Below are positions 32,044-41,047 of a DNA stretch of 64,000 nucleotides, piece by piece. Location of the stretch: assembly GCA_958437495.1 (NCBI GenBank), contig CAUBOH010000014.1:1-64000 (forward strand). The letters are read 5' to 3'. A program made the translations under genes and the position numbers. Numbering within the stretch: the first letter of the stretch is position 1; each line of letters starts with the position of its first letter. Source of the stretch: an uncultured Collinsella sp. Its GTDB lineage: Bacteria > Actinomycetota > Coriobacteriia > Coriobacteriales > Coriobacteriaceae. Below the pieces are notes generated by a model. It ran no database searches and was not told the origin of the DNA. It saw only the letters and a program-made list of their open reading frames with translations.

Positions 32044-32767
32044 AGGCGAGGGCTTGGCGCTGAAGCTCGATGAGCTCGACGATGCCCTTGTCGCCCAAGT
32101 CGAGCAAGGCGTTGAGACGCTTGCGGTCGAAGGGCGCCTGCTCGCCGGTGCCCTGGAGCTCGATCATCTCGCCGGTGTCGGTAGCGACGAGATTCATGTC
32201 GACCTCGGCGTGGCTGTCCTCGGAATAATCCAAGTCGAGCAGAGTGTTGCCGTCGACGACACCCATAGATATCGCGGCAACCTGGCCCATGAGCGGGATG
32301 CGCTCGAGCTTGCCCGCCTCGACCCACATGGCAAGGGCGTCGTGCAGCGCCACCCAGGCGCCGGTAATGCTCGCCGTACGCGTGCCGCCATCCGCCTGAA
32401 TCACATCGCAGTCGACGGTAACGGTGTACTCGCCGAGCGCCTTCATGTTGACGACGGTACGCAGGCTGCGGCCGATGAGGCGCTCGATCTCCATGGAGCG
32501 GCCCTTACGCTTGGCGTACTCACGCTTGCAACGCTTACCGGTCGATGCCGGCAGCATGGCATACTCTGCGGTTACCCAACCGGCCTTGGCGCCCTTGCGC
32601 CAGCCCGGCACGCCCTCCTCGATGGTGGCGGCACACAGCACGCGCGTGTCGCCGAACTCAGCCAGGCACGAGCCGTGGGCATGTTTCATAACACCACGGG
32701 TGAGCTTGACGGGGCGCAGTTCATTGGCGGCACGGCCGTTGGCGCGGTTGACCTGCATGTACTCCAT
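32042..32767 (-). CDS. rph: Ribonuclease PH
   Basis: Phosphorolytic 3'-5' exoribonuclease that trims tRNA precursors. The 241-aa protein has the RNase PH core: GSCLAEFGDTRVLCAAT, the catalytic-region GVPGWRKGAKAGWVTAEYAMLP, ERLIGRSLR, TVDCDVIQADGGTRTASI and the C-terminal LDYSEDSHAEVDMN with catalytic aspartates. AAAGGA lies upstream of the ATG. The last codons form part of the GGTAGGTTA element. Confidence 0.96.
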   Translation of the reverse strand: MEYMQVNRANGRAANELRPVKLTRGVMKHAHGSCLAEFGDTRVLCAATIEEGVPGWRKGAKAGWVTAEYAMLPASTGKRCKREYAKRKGRSMEIERLIGRSLRTVVNMKALGEYTVTVDCDVIQADGGTRTASITGAWVALHDALAMWVEAGKLERIPLMGQVAAISMGVVDGNTLLDLDYSEDSHAEVDMNLVATDTGEMIELQGTGEQAPFDRKRLNALLDLGDKGIVELIELQRQALA

Positions 32768-32822
32768 AGAAATATCCTTTCGGCAAAAGAAGAGGGCAAG
32801 TCTTTGGACGGTAACCCTACAT

Positions 32823-33707
32823 CTATTTCAGTTCGTCGATATCGATATGTTCGATGCTCTTGAGCGGCTGGCCAAAGATAAAGCTACCCGCCACCGCAAA
32901 CTCGGCAATGTTATCGGCCGTCGTCGCAAAGCGATGCTGCGGCTCGGCAGCGTCGCCCGCCAGCTGCTCGCGGCGTGTGAGGATATCGGTCAGCTCGCGC
33001 GTAGTCTCCTCGGCGGAACTCACCACGCGCACCCCGGGCCCCAGCGCATGGCGAATAGGCCCCACGAGCAGCGGAAAGTGCGTGCAGCCGAGCACCACGG
33101 TATCGATTCCGCGATCGCGCAGCGGCTCAACCGTTGCGCCGACCAGCGCTCGCACGGCTGGCGTATCGAAGATGTCCTCGTTCTCGAGCCACTGCTCCTG
33201 CAGATGTGCACCCGAGGCGAGCTCGTGCTCGACGACCTCGACAAAACTCGAAGCCGGGCATCCATACACGTCCACGCCGGCATCCAAATCCTGAATGGCA
33301 CGCGTGTAAGCACCCGAGCGAATGGTGAGGTTGGTGGCGAGCACGCCCACGCGGCGCGTGCGAGTGCTGTTAATCGCCGCACGTGCGCCCGGCGCGATGA
33401 CACCGATCACGGGAACGTCGAGCACCTGCTGAGCCAGACGCAAGGCCGCTGCAGTCGCCGTGTTGCAGGCGATGACCATGATCTTAACGTCGTGCTTGGA
33501 CAGCCAGCGGCCCGCCTGCAGTGCAAACGAGCGCACCTCGTCCTCGGTGCGGGTGCCATAAGGACAGCGTTTGGTGTCGCCGAAGTAGTAGACGGACTCA
33601 TGCGGCAGCGCCGTCGCGATGGCGCGTGCAACCGTCAGGCCGCCCAGACCCGAGTCGAATACGCCAATGGGCCGCGTATCCCCGGCTAGATTCTCGATAT
33701 CGGACAT
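32823..33707 (-). CDS. murI: Glutamate racemase
   Basis: Provides D-glutamate for peptidoglycan. The 294-aa protein has GVFDSGLGGLTVARA (catalytic Asp, about 15-29), YFGDTKRCPYGTR, the first catalytic cysteine in IACNTATAAAL and the second in LGCTHFPLL, all intact. It lies upstream of rph and near murE, giving a loose cell-wall cluster. Confidence 0.96.
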   Translation of the reverse strand: MSDIENLAGDTRPIGVFDSGLGGLTVARAIATALPHESVYYFGDTKRCPYGTRTEDEVRSFALQAGRWLSKHDVKIMVIACNTATAAALRLAQQVLDVPVIGVIAPGARAAINSTRTRRVGVLATNLTIRSGAYTRAIQDLDAGVDVYGCPASSFVEVVEHELASGAHLQEQWLENEDIFDTPAVRALVGATVEPLRDRGIDTVVLGCTHFPLLVGPIRHALGPGVRVVSSAEETTRELTDILTRREQLAGDAAEPQHRFATTADNIAEFAVAGSFIFGQPLKSIEHIDIDELK

Positions 33708-33760
33708 TACCTCACCAGATTCTCTCTCGAAAAGATATGGCTCAGAACGATGGGGGCGCG

Positions 33761-34672
33761 CTACGAACGAGCCACAACGAGCAGCTCTGCCGTTGCCACC
33801 CAGCCGTCGACAATCTTGCCGCGCGTGACGTAAGCGTTATCGCAAGCGTCCAGGAACTCGGGCGCGCCGGCGCTGGTCAGGCCGTTCTCGACCAAGCAGA
33901 ACGTGCCCACGTGATCGGCCATGTAAAAGTCGGACTCGGAGTCGCCGAGCGCAAGCGTCTCCTCGCGCTCAATCCCCAGGTGCTCGCAGAAGCGCGCGAT
34001 GGCAACGCCCTTGTTGAGACCCGCCGGATTGATGTTGAAGGCACGACCGTCCTCGACACGATTAAGCTCGAGCGTCGTCGGCTTGGACAGGTGGGTCAAA
34101 TGGCCGTTGCAGGCCCAAACCAGGCCGCAGCCGGCCTCGTCGAGGATGGCCTGAACCTCGTCATCAGGCACATCGCCGCGCATGCCGACAGTGACCTCGC
34201 GGTACTTGTAACCGGTCGACATATCGTTGTGGTACTCGATCTTATGCGGCCAGCGGGCAAGGATCTTCTCGCACACACCGGTCTGTTCGATCACCTGGTG
34301 CGGCGTGAGACCGCAGGCGGGATCGTAGGGCATGTCGCCGGTCAGGTACTCCCAATCGTTGGCCTTGAGGTCGTACATGACCAGGCCGCCCATCTCGCCG
34401 ATGTAGGAGTTGAGGCCGAGGACGCGCGCGTCCTCGTGGATCATAGTGCGGTTGCGACCCGAGGTGGGAACCACCTGGATGCCGGCGCGGGCGAGCGCCA
34501 CGACGGCCTCGACGAGCTTGGTCGACGGATTCCCGTCGTTGTCACGCAGTACGCACGAGCCGGGGGCGAGCATCGTGGCGTCCAGATCGGTAAAGACGTA
34601 CTTGACCTTGGCCAGACGCTCGCGCATCTCGCCCGAAAGCTCGGCAACGGTCGGCAGGGTGTTGTGGGACAT
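33761..34672 (-). CDS. HAD-superfamily phosphatase (Cof-type)
   Basis: A 303-aa cytosolic HAD hydrolase. The nucleophile motif is FTDLDATML (DxD intact), followed by PTSGRNRTM (motif II), a lysine in LNKGVAIARF and GDSESDFYMADHVG (motif IV). The cap domain between about residues 95 and 210 suggests a sugar-phosphate phosphatase of the Cof or sucrose-phosphatase-like type. The ATG at 34672 follows GGAG with 5-6 nt spacing. It lies between murE and murI, with no evidence of substrate. Confidence 0.85.
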   Translation of the reverse strand: MSHNTLPTVAELSGEMRERLAKVKYVFTDLDATMLAPGSCVLRDNDGNPSTKLVEAVVALARAGIQVVPTSGRNRTMIHEDARVLGLNSYIGEMGGLVMYDLKANDWEYLTGDMPYDPACGLTPHQVIEQTGVCEKILARWPHKIEYHNDMSTGYKYREVTVGMRGDVPDDEVQAILDEAGCGLVWACNGHLTHLSKPTTLELNRVEDGRAFNINPAGLNKGVAIARFCEHLGIEREETLALGDSESDFYMADHVGTFCLVENGLTSAGAPEFLDACDNAYVTRGKIVDGWVATAELLVVARS

Positions 34673-34702
34673 GGTCACTCCATTACGTAGAAGGGGCTTG
34701 GT

Positions 34703-36220
34703 CTAGGCGTCGTACGCCGCAAGGGTGCGCTTGAGAATCGAACCGTCGCGCTCACAAGGCTCGGGTCCGTTCTTGCGCAGCATACGCTCTTCCTCGCCCT
34801 TACCGGTCACGATGACTACGGCAGGACGGACGGTTTCACGCACGGCAGTCTCGATAGCGGCAACGCGATCAGTCACGATTTGCCAGTTATCATTTCCCTG
34901 CGCTTGAACGTTGCGCGCGATCTCGGCGCAAATATCCTCGACATCCTCGGGGCCAGGGTCATCCTCGGTAATCACGATTCGATCGGCATACTTGCCAGCG
35001 GCGATGCCCATCGTGGTGCGTCGATCGACACCCTTACCGCCCGTAGCGCCAAACACAACCGCCAGCTCGCGCTCGGGATAGTTCTCGCGCAAGTCACGCA
35101 GGAGCGTCTCGAGGCTCATGCCGTTATGTGCAAAATCGACGATTCCCAGGATTTTGCCCGATACGGACGGATAGAGCTCCATGCGACCGGGAACGAAGAC
35201 GCCCTCAAAGCCATGGACGATACCCTCTTCGGAAATGCCCAGGGCCTCGGCGCAGGCAATAGCGGCAAGCGCATTGGAGACATTGAACTTAACCGGCGTG
35301 GGAATCACAATGTCGCGCGTAAAGCGGGGCGTGCGCACCGTTGCCACCACGCCGCAGTCGCCATTACGAATCGCCAGCGCAAGCACGTCGGCACGCTCGT
35401 CGGTCAGGGAGAACGTCACCGTACGTTCGCAACGAGATGCCGCCTCGAGCACGCGATCGACCTTATCCATATCGAGATTGACCACGGCAAAACGGCTCTG
35501 CGAGAAGATTTTGAGCTTGCTGGCAAAGTAGTCCTCGAGCGTCGGATGCTCAATCGGCGAAATGTGATCCTCGCCGATATTGGTAAAGGCACCGACTTCA
35601 AAGGCGATCTTGCCCGTGCGCTCGTATTTGAGGCCCTGGCTCGATGCCTCCATAACCAGCCACGGGGCACCCGCCTCCGCAGCATGTGCGATGCGAGACT
35701 GTAGCAGGAAGGATTCGGGGGTCGTCAGCTTGGAAGGGCCCACCTCGATGCCGTCGTCAAATTCAATGCCCGTATTAAGAGCGGGTCGATGACAGCCCGT
35801 AAGCTTGGCCTCGTTGAGGAGAATGCCGCGCAGATAAAAGCTACAGGTCGACTTGCCCTTGGTGCCTGTAAAGGCGCAGACCTTCACCTTACCCGACGGA
35901 TGCCCATAAAAGGCATCTGCCACCACGGCGAGCGTGCGGCGAATATCACTCACAATCACTGCGGGAGCATCAACATCGTAATCGACCTCGGAAACGTAGG
36001 CCACGGCGCCATCGGCGATTGCCGAAAGCAGGTACTCGCGCTTAAACGCGCGGCCCTTGCAGACAAACAACGTGCCCGGACGCACCTGGCGCGAGTCGTC
36101 AGTCGCAAACTCAATGCGCTGGTCGCACGAAGCGCTCGGTTTGGAAACAACAAGGTCATCTTCCTCGAGCAACTCTATATAGCGCATCAGAGTTAGCTTC
36201 TCTTGTGTCGGACTCGACAT
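34703..36220 (-). CDS. murE: UDP-N-acetylmuramyl-tripeptide synthetase (MurE-like)
   Basis: Mur ligase of 505 aa that adds the third residue to the peptidoglycan stem peptide. Shown by DDSRQVRPGTLFVC, the ATP loop FTGTKGKSTCSFYL, the conserved MEASSQGLKYERTG, FTNIGEDHISPIEH and VVFGATGGKGVDRR. In the amino-acid specificity position the sequence is EDDPGPED where meso-DAP enzymes have DNPR, so the third residue is probably not meso-DAP (Lys or Orn are alternatives). The start at 36220 follows AGAGAGG; a longer frame to 36388 has no homology. Confidence 0.88.
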   Translation of the reverse strand: MSSPTQEKLTLMRYIELLEEDDLVVSKPSASCDQRIEFATDDSRQVRPGTLFVCKGRAFKREYLLSAIADGAVAYVSEVDYDVDAPAVIVSDIRRTLAVVADAFYGHPSGKVKVCAFTGTKGKSTCSFYLRGILLNEAKLTGCHRPALNTGIEFDDGIEVGPSKLTTPESFLLQSRIAHAAEAGAPWLVMEASSQGLKYERTGKIAFEVGAFTNIGEDHISPIEHPTLEDYFASKLKIFSQSRFAVVNLDMDKVDRVLEAASRCERTVTFSLTDERADVLALAIRNGDCGVVATVRTPRFTRDIVIPTPVKFNVSNALAAIACAEALGISEEGIVHGFEGVFVPGRMELYPSVSGKILGIVDFAHNGMSLETLLRDLRENYPERELAVVFGATGGKGVDRRTTMGIAAGKYADRIVITEDDPGPEDVEDICAEIARNVQAQGNDNWQIVTDRVAAIETAVRETVRPAVVIVTGKGEEERMLRKNGPEPCERDGSILKRTLAAYDA

Positions 36221-36504
36221 ACAAAGACCTCTCTCGCTAAATTCAGCCTTAAAGGGCAAAAGACGTCCCGCGGCAGAAACGATGAAACATTCTGTATTAT
36301 CAACCATCCTAATATGCCACCTGACCTTGCGTGCACTGCAGCCTTCTAAAAAATTGCATGGACTGTGTCGTGGGTTAATAAATGGCAACAGTGTTCACCC
36401 CGCGTAAAAACAAGGAAATCTGGGTGCTATTCTTTACCCAACTGTCTTGATGTGCCTCATTGACCCACAATGCCGACCCATCATGCCCAAGCAAAGGATT
36501 CCAG

Positions 36505-38553
36505 ATGAAACGACATTTCGAACGTCGCCACCGCTCGGCACGCGTCCAGTTGACCCGGCACATCGTCTGCGCCTTCGCGACGGTCGTTGTGGCCCTTGCC
36601 ACCATCATCGGCGCGAGCGGCTGTTCGTCCTCCCAGAACGCCTCGAGCACCTACACACTCGTCGAGGATGGCAAGCTCACCGTCGCAAGTGACTTGGCCA
36701 CACCCCCGTTTGAATACGTCAACGATTCCGGCAAAGACCAGGGCTTTACCTATGAGCTCATGGGCATGATCGCAGATGAGCTCGGTCTGGAGCTCAACTA
36801 CTTGCCGGCGCAAAAGTTCGACGGCATTATCCCCATGGTCAAGCAGGGTGTAAAGACCGATGTCGGCGCATGCAACATCACGATTACCGACGAGCGCAAG
36901 GAAGAGGTCGACTTCACCGACCCCTATATCGACTCCAACCAGGGCGTCGCAGTTGCAAAGAACACTGGATACGACATGGTCGATAGCCTCAACGCACCGG
37001 GCGTCAAAATTGCCGTGCAGTCGGGCACCACGTCCGAGGAGTGGGCAATCGAGAACCTGCCGCAGGCAACCACCGTCAACTTTGACGACTGGACAGCAGC
37101 CTTCACCGCCGTCATGAGTGGTCAGTGCCAGGCGGTCGTATGCGATTTGCCCGTTGAGCAGTGGATGGTTTCGAACTCCTTTACCGGTATGGAGATCATC
37201 AAAGAGGTTCCGACGGGCGAGCAGTTTGGCATTGCCGTCTCTAAAGACAACCCCGAGCTGACACAGGCCATCAACGATGCCCTTGCCAAGATCAAGAGCT
37301 CCGGCGCCTATGACAAACTGTACGAGAAGTGGTTTGGCATGGCACCCACGAGCGGGTCCGATAACAAGGATGCCTCGAGCTCAGACGACGCGACGGACAC
37401 TTCACTCGCCGTCACCTCGGCGACCGCCAAGTCAAACGAAGACAGCGGCAACGGCGTGCTCGGCGGCATCGCAACCCGCCTGACCTGGGAAGCGACAACG
37501 GGTAGCGACGAGGGCGACGTTTCGCAAATTGAGCTTGAGCTGCCCGAGGGCGGATCGTTTGAGAGCACCGATGTTAAGGTCACGCTGCTCGACGGACTGA
37601 ACCAGACGGATGTCAAGCCATCGTGCTCGCTGGACAATTCAAAGCTCGTCATTAAGTTCGCCGATCCCGTCGCTGCCGGCTCGCAGATTCGCGTTGTCGT
37701 CCCCGACGTCGTATTCCCGAGCAACGCGGGTGCCTATGCCGTCACCGGCAGCTATGTCGCCGACGGCGACAAGCGAGATCTTCCCGAGAGCCCCACCATC
37801 AGCGTCTCGGAGAGCACCATGGTGCAAGAAATCGTCGCCTGGCTCGACGCCCAGCCTTGGGTTGCCGCGTGGAACTCCAACCCGTTTTTGGGCATGTTCT
37901 GCAAGCCGCAGATTATCGTCACCTCAATCGCCTCGCTCTTTAAGGGCTGGGGCATAGCACTTGCCGTGACCGCCATCGGTTTTCCGCTCGCCATCCCCAT
38001 CGGCTTGCTGTTTGCCTTTATGAAAATCAGTCAGAGCCGTATGCTGCGCGGCATCGCTGTGACATACATCAACGTCCTGCGCGGAACCCCGCTCTTCCTG
38101 CAGATCTACATTGCGTTCTTTGGGTTCCCTATGATCGGTCTCAACGTGCCCAATCTGCCGCTCGGCGTTGGCGTGCTCGCCATCAACTGCTCGGCCTATC
38201 TTGCCGAGATTTTCCGCGCCGGCATCGAGAGCGTGCCGCATGGTCAAGCGGAAGCTGCCTACTCGCTTGGCATGACCTGGTCCCAAGTTATGTCGCGCAT
38301 CGTGATCCCGCAGGCCGTACGTTGCGTTATACCAACTATGACCAGCGAGTTCGTTATGCTGTACAAGGACACGTCGCTGCTTTCGAGCGTTGGCGTCATG
38401 GAGCTCATGCTGTTCTCCAAAAACCTCACGGCCACCACGGGCAACATTACGCCCTACATTTGCGCCGCACTTTACTATCTGGTCGTGACGATTCCGCTCA
38501 TCCACGCCGTCACCAAGGTGGAGCACCGTCTCGCCGAGCGCAGCAAGCGCTAA
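36505..38553 (+). CDS. Fused amino-acid ABC transporter binding lipoprotein and permease
   Basis: A 682-aa protein combining components usually encoded separately. A signal peptide ends in the lipobox GASGC (lipid-attached Cys near residue 40). Residues about 48-295 form a family 3 solute-binding domain (LTVASDLATPPFEYV, DVGACNITITDERKEEVDFTDPY). About 335-440 is an unidentified beta-rich segment absent from standard transporters. About 465-682 is a HisM/GlnP-type permease with EAA loop EAAYSLGMTWSQVMSRIVIPQ. No ATPase gene is adjacent. AAGGA precedes the ATG. A strong terminator follows. Confidence 0.9.
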   Translation: MKRHFERRHRSARVQLTRHIVCAFATVVVALATIIGASGCSSSQNASSTYTLVEDGKLTVASDLATPPFEYVNDSGKDQGFTYELMGMIADELGLELNYLPAQKFDGIIPMVKQGVKTDVGACNITITDERKEEVDFTDPYIDSNQGVAVAKNTGYDMVDSLNAPGVKIAVQSGTTSEEWAIENLPQATTVNFDDWTAAFTAVMSGQCQAVVCDLPVEQWMVSNSFTGMEIIKEVPTGEQFGIAVSKDNPELTQAINDALAKIKSSGAYDKLYEKWFGMAPTSGSDNKDASSSDDATDTSLAVTSATAKSNEDSGNGVLGGIATRLTWEATTGSDEGDVSQIELELPEGGSFESTDVKVTLLDGLNQTDVKPSCSLDNSKLVIKFADPVAAGSQIRVVVPDVVFPSNAGAYAVTGSYVADGDKRDLPESPTISVSESTMVQEIVAWLDAQPWVAAWNSNPFLGMFCKPQIIVTSIASLFKGWGIALAVTAIGFPLAIPIGLLFAFMKISQSRMLRGIAVTYINVLRGTPLFLQIYIAFFGFPMIGLNVPNLPLGVGVLAINCSAYLAEIFRAGIESVPHGQAEAAYSLGMTWSQVMSRIVIPQAVRCVIPTMTSEFVMLYKDTSLLSSVGVMELMLFSKNLTATTGNITPYICAALYYLVVTIPLIHAVTKVEHRLAERSKR

Positions 38554-38576
38554 CCGCTCATACATAGCGTTCGCAA

Positions 38577-38620
38577 CCACGGCCCGCCGCTTCGTCTGAA
38601 GACCGGGCCGTGGTTTTTTC
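38577..38620 (+). terminator. Terminator after the fused transporter gene
   Basis: CCACGGCCCG and CGGGCCGTGG arms with a CCGCTTCGTCTGAAGAC apex are followed by TTTTTTC, 25 bp after the stop. Confidence 0.9.
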
Positions 38621-38744
38621 GGTTCGCTCGGCGCTTATGCCCTATCACGAAACAAAAGATTGGCATGATAGTAAAGATTATTTGACATCAGCTGCCGCAA
38701 TCCTTGCGGCAGTACACCTGAGCCGTCGGCAGAAAGGATCTTGC

Positions 38745-40613
38745 ATGTGCGGTTTTGTCGGTTTTACCGGTACAGATGAACAGAGTGAGCTGGTTCTCAC
38801 GGCCATGATGAATCGCATCATCCACCGTGGTCCCGATATGGGCGGCCAGCATATCGTCGACAACGTTGCCCTTGGCTTCCGTCGTCTTTCGATTCTCGAT
38901 CTTTCCGAAGCTGGAGCTCAGCCCATGTCGAGCGACGACGGCAAGGTCACGATTGTCTTCAACGGAGAGATCTACAACTTCCAGGAGCTTCGCGCCGAGC
39001 TGGAGGCAGCCGGCTACGCCTTCCACTGCAACGCCGATACCGAGGTCTTGGTACACGGTTACGAGGAGTGGGGCGAGGATCTGGTCAACCGCCTGCGCGG
39101 CATGTACGCGTTCGTGATTCACGACCAGAACAAGAACAAACTCTTTGGCGCTCGTGACATCTTTGGTATCAAGCCGTTCTATTACTACCAGGCATCCGAT
39201 GGCTCGCTGCTGTTTGGCTCCGAGATCAAGAGCTTCCTGGACCATCCCAAGTTTGAGAAGGCTGTCAACCACGACGCGCTGCGCCCCTACCTGACGCTGC
39301 AATTCCCCGCCACGGAGGAGACCTTCTTTAAGGGCGTGTTCAAGCTTGCCCCGGCGCATTGCTTTACGTATGACTTGACGACCAACACCATGGACATCAA
39401 GCGTTACTGGAGCTGTGACTTCACCGACGACAACTCCAAGACCTTCGAAGAGTACGTGGACGAGTGCGACAAGGTCGTGCACGAAAGCGTCGCTGCGCAC
39501 CGAATCGCCGATGTTAAGGTGGGCTCGTTCCTTTCTGGCGGCGTGGACTCCAGCTACATTGCCGCCTGTCTCATGCCCGACACCACGTATTCTGTCGGCT
39601 TCGATTACAAGAACTTCAACGAGACCAACTACGCTGCCGAGCTTTCCGACAAGCTGGGCATCAAGAACGCGCGCAAGATGATTACCGCCGACGAGTTCTT
39701 CGATGCGCTGCCCGATATCCAGTACCACATGGACGAGCCGCAATCGAACCTGTCCAGCGTTCCGCTGTACTATCTGGCGCAGATGGCTTCCGAGGAGGTC
39801 ACCGTCGTCCTTTCGGGCGAGGGTGCCGACGAGCTGTTTGCCGGCTATGAGTGGTACGAGGACACCCCCGAGATGCGCTCCTTTAAGAAGCGCGTGCCAC
39901 TCGGCGTGCGTCGCGCCCTGGGCTCACTCGTTCAGCATCTCCCCTACTTTAAGGGCCACAACTTCCTGACGAAATGCGCCGAGGTTCCCGAGCGCTGGTA
40001 TGTGGGTCAGGCAAAGGTGTTCGATCCCTCCGAGGTCGACGAGGTGCTCAAGCCCGCTTATGACACCGGCAAGAACGCCGCCGAGATGTGCGCCGAGTAC
40101 TACAAGCAGGTTCCCAACTGCTGCGAGCTTTCCAAGAAACAGTATCTGGATATGAACATGTGGCTGCCGGGCGACATTCTGCTCAAGGCCGATAAGATGT
40201 GCATGGCGCATTCTCTGGAGCTTCGCGTCCCGTTCCTGGACAAGAAGGTCATGGAGTTTGCCGAGCACATTCCCGCCAACTACCGTGTTAACGAAGAAGG
40301 CTGCAAGCTCGTTCTGCGTCACGCCGCCAACCGCACGCTGCCCGACGAGTGGGCAACGCGCAAGAAGGTGGGCTTCCCCGTACCGGTCAAGTTCTGGCTG
40401 CGCGAGCAAAAGTACTACGACTACGTAAAGGAATACTTCACCGCACCGTGGGCTGCCGATTTCTTTGACACCGATGCGCTCATGAAACTGCTTGACGATC
40501 ACTTTGAGGGTCGCGCGCTCAACCAGCGCAAGATCTATACCACGCTGACGTTCCTCATCTGGTACAAGCGCTTCTTTATCGACGAGGACAAGGGTGCCGA
40601 AGTCGCCGCGTAA
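38745..40613 (+). CDS. asnB: Asparagine synthase (glutamine-hydrolysing)
   Basis: Converts aspartate and glutamine to asparagine. The 622-aa protein starts MCGFVGFTG with the catalytic Cys2 of the class II glutaminase, followed by HRGPDMGG, FNGEIYNF and DTEVLVHGYEEWG. The synthetase half has the PP-loop FLSGGVDSSYIAA and SGEGADELFAGYEWY. The start at 38745 is fixed by the need for N-terminal cysteine and by AAAGGA. The frame continues upstream without homology. It stands alone ahead of tRNA-Val. Confidence 0.96.
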   Translation: MCGFVGFTGTDEQSELVLTAMMNRIIHRGPDMGGQHIVDNVALGFRRLSILDLSEAGAQPMSSDDGKVTIVFNGEIYNFQELRAELEAAGYAFHCNADTEVLVHGYEEWGEDLVNRLRGMYAFVIHDQNKNKLFGARDIFGIKPFYYYQASDGSLLFGSEIKSFLDHPKFEKAVNHDALRPYLTLQFPATEETFFKGVFKLAPAHCFTYDLTTNTMDIKRYWSCDFTDDNSKTFEEYVDECDKVVHESVAAHRIADVKVGSFLSGGVDSSYIAACLMPDTTYSVGFDYKNFNETNYAAELSDKLGIKNARKMITADEFFDALPDIQYHMDEPQSNLSSVPLYYLAQMASEEVTVVLSGEGADELFAGYEWYEDTPEMRSFKKRVPLGVRRALGSLVQHLPYFKGHNFLTKCAEVPERWYVGQAKVFDPSEVDEVLKPAYDTGKNAAEMCAEYYKQVPNCCELSKKQYLDMNMWLPGDILLKADKMCMAHSLELRVPFLDKKVMEFAEHIPANYRVNEEGCKLVLRHAANRTLPDEWATRKKVGFPVPVKFWLREQKYYDYVKEYFTAPWAADFFDTDALMKLLDDHFEGRALNQRKIYTTLTFLIWYKRFFIDEDKGAEVAA

Positions 40614-40670
40614 GTTTCGTTATGAATTAGCGGTGAACAGCACGGGGTTTCCGCTATACTCAATCCCTGC

Positions 40671-40746
40671 GGGCGATTGGCGCAACGGTTAGCGCAGGTG
40701 CTTTACACGCACAAGGCTGGGGGTTCGAATCCCTCATCGCCCACCA
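40671..40746 (+). tRNA. tRNA-Val (TAC)
   Basis: A 76-nt cloverleaf starting GGGCGATTGGCGCAACGG with anticodon loop TTTACAC (TAC), T-arm GGGGGTTCGAATCCCTC and encoded CCA. A -10-like TATACT lies at 40655-40660. The last base pair of the anticodon stem is a G-A mismatch. Its 3' end is duplicated downstream. Confidence 0.94.
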
Positions 40747-41002
40747 CTTGATTGAAAAGGCTCCCAGCGATGGGGGCCTTTCCTTTTTTGGCCCATCGCA
40801 GAGGGATTCGAACCCGCAAGGGTGCGGAGCTGAGGAAACGCGAAGCGTTTTCCAGCGCAGCACGCGAGGAGCGGAGCGATGAAGCGGGGCGCGGACGGCG
40901 CCAGCCGCACGCGGACATCCCTCATCGCCCACCACTGAATTGATAGGCTCCCAGCGATGGGGGCCTTTCGTTTTTGGGCCCATCACAGAGGGATTCGAAC
41001 CC
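40729..41002 (+). repeat. Tandem duplication of tRNA-Val 3' end, terminator and antisense T-arm
   Basis: Unit 1 (40729-40815) consists of the tRNA tail ATCCCTCATCGCCCACCA, the terminator CAGCGATGGGGGCC, and GAGGGATTCGAACCC, an exact 15-nt inverse of the tRNA's own T-arm. Unit 2 repeats all of it at 40917-41002, an offset of 188 bp. The spacer 40816-40916 is GC-rich, with a GGAAACGC/GCGTTTTCC hairpin, and ends GCGGAC like the corresponding spacer near tRNA-Thr. Confidence 0.85.
40757..40790 (+). terminator. tRNA-Val terminator (first copy)
   Basis: AAGGC-CCC and GGGGGCCTT arms around CAGCGAT, followed by TTCCTTTTTT, 11 bp after the tRNA CCA. The duplicate is at 40946-40976. Confidence 0.85.
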
Positions 41003-41047
41003 ACCAGCACGTCTGTCACAAAGGCCGTGGCCAAAAAATGGCAAAAA

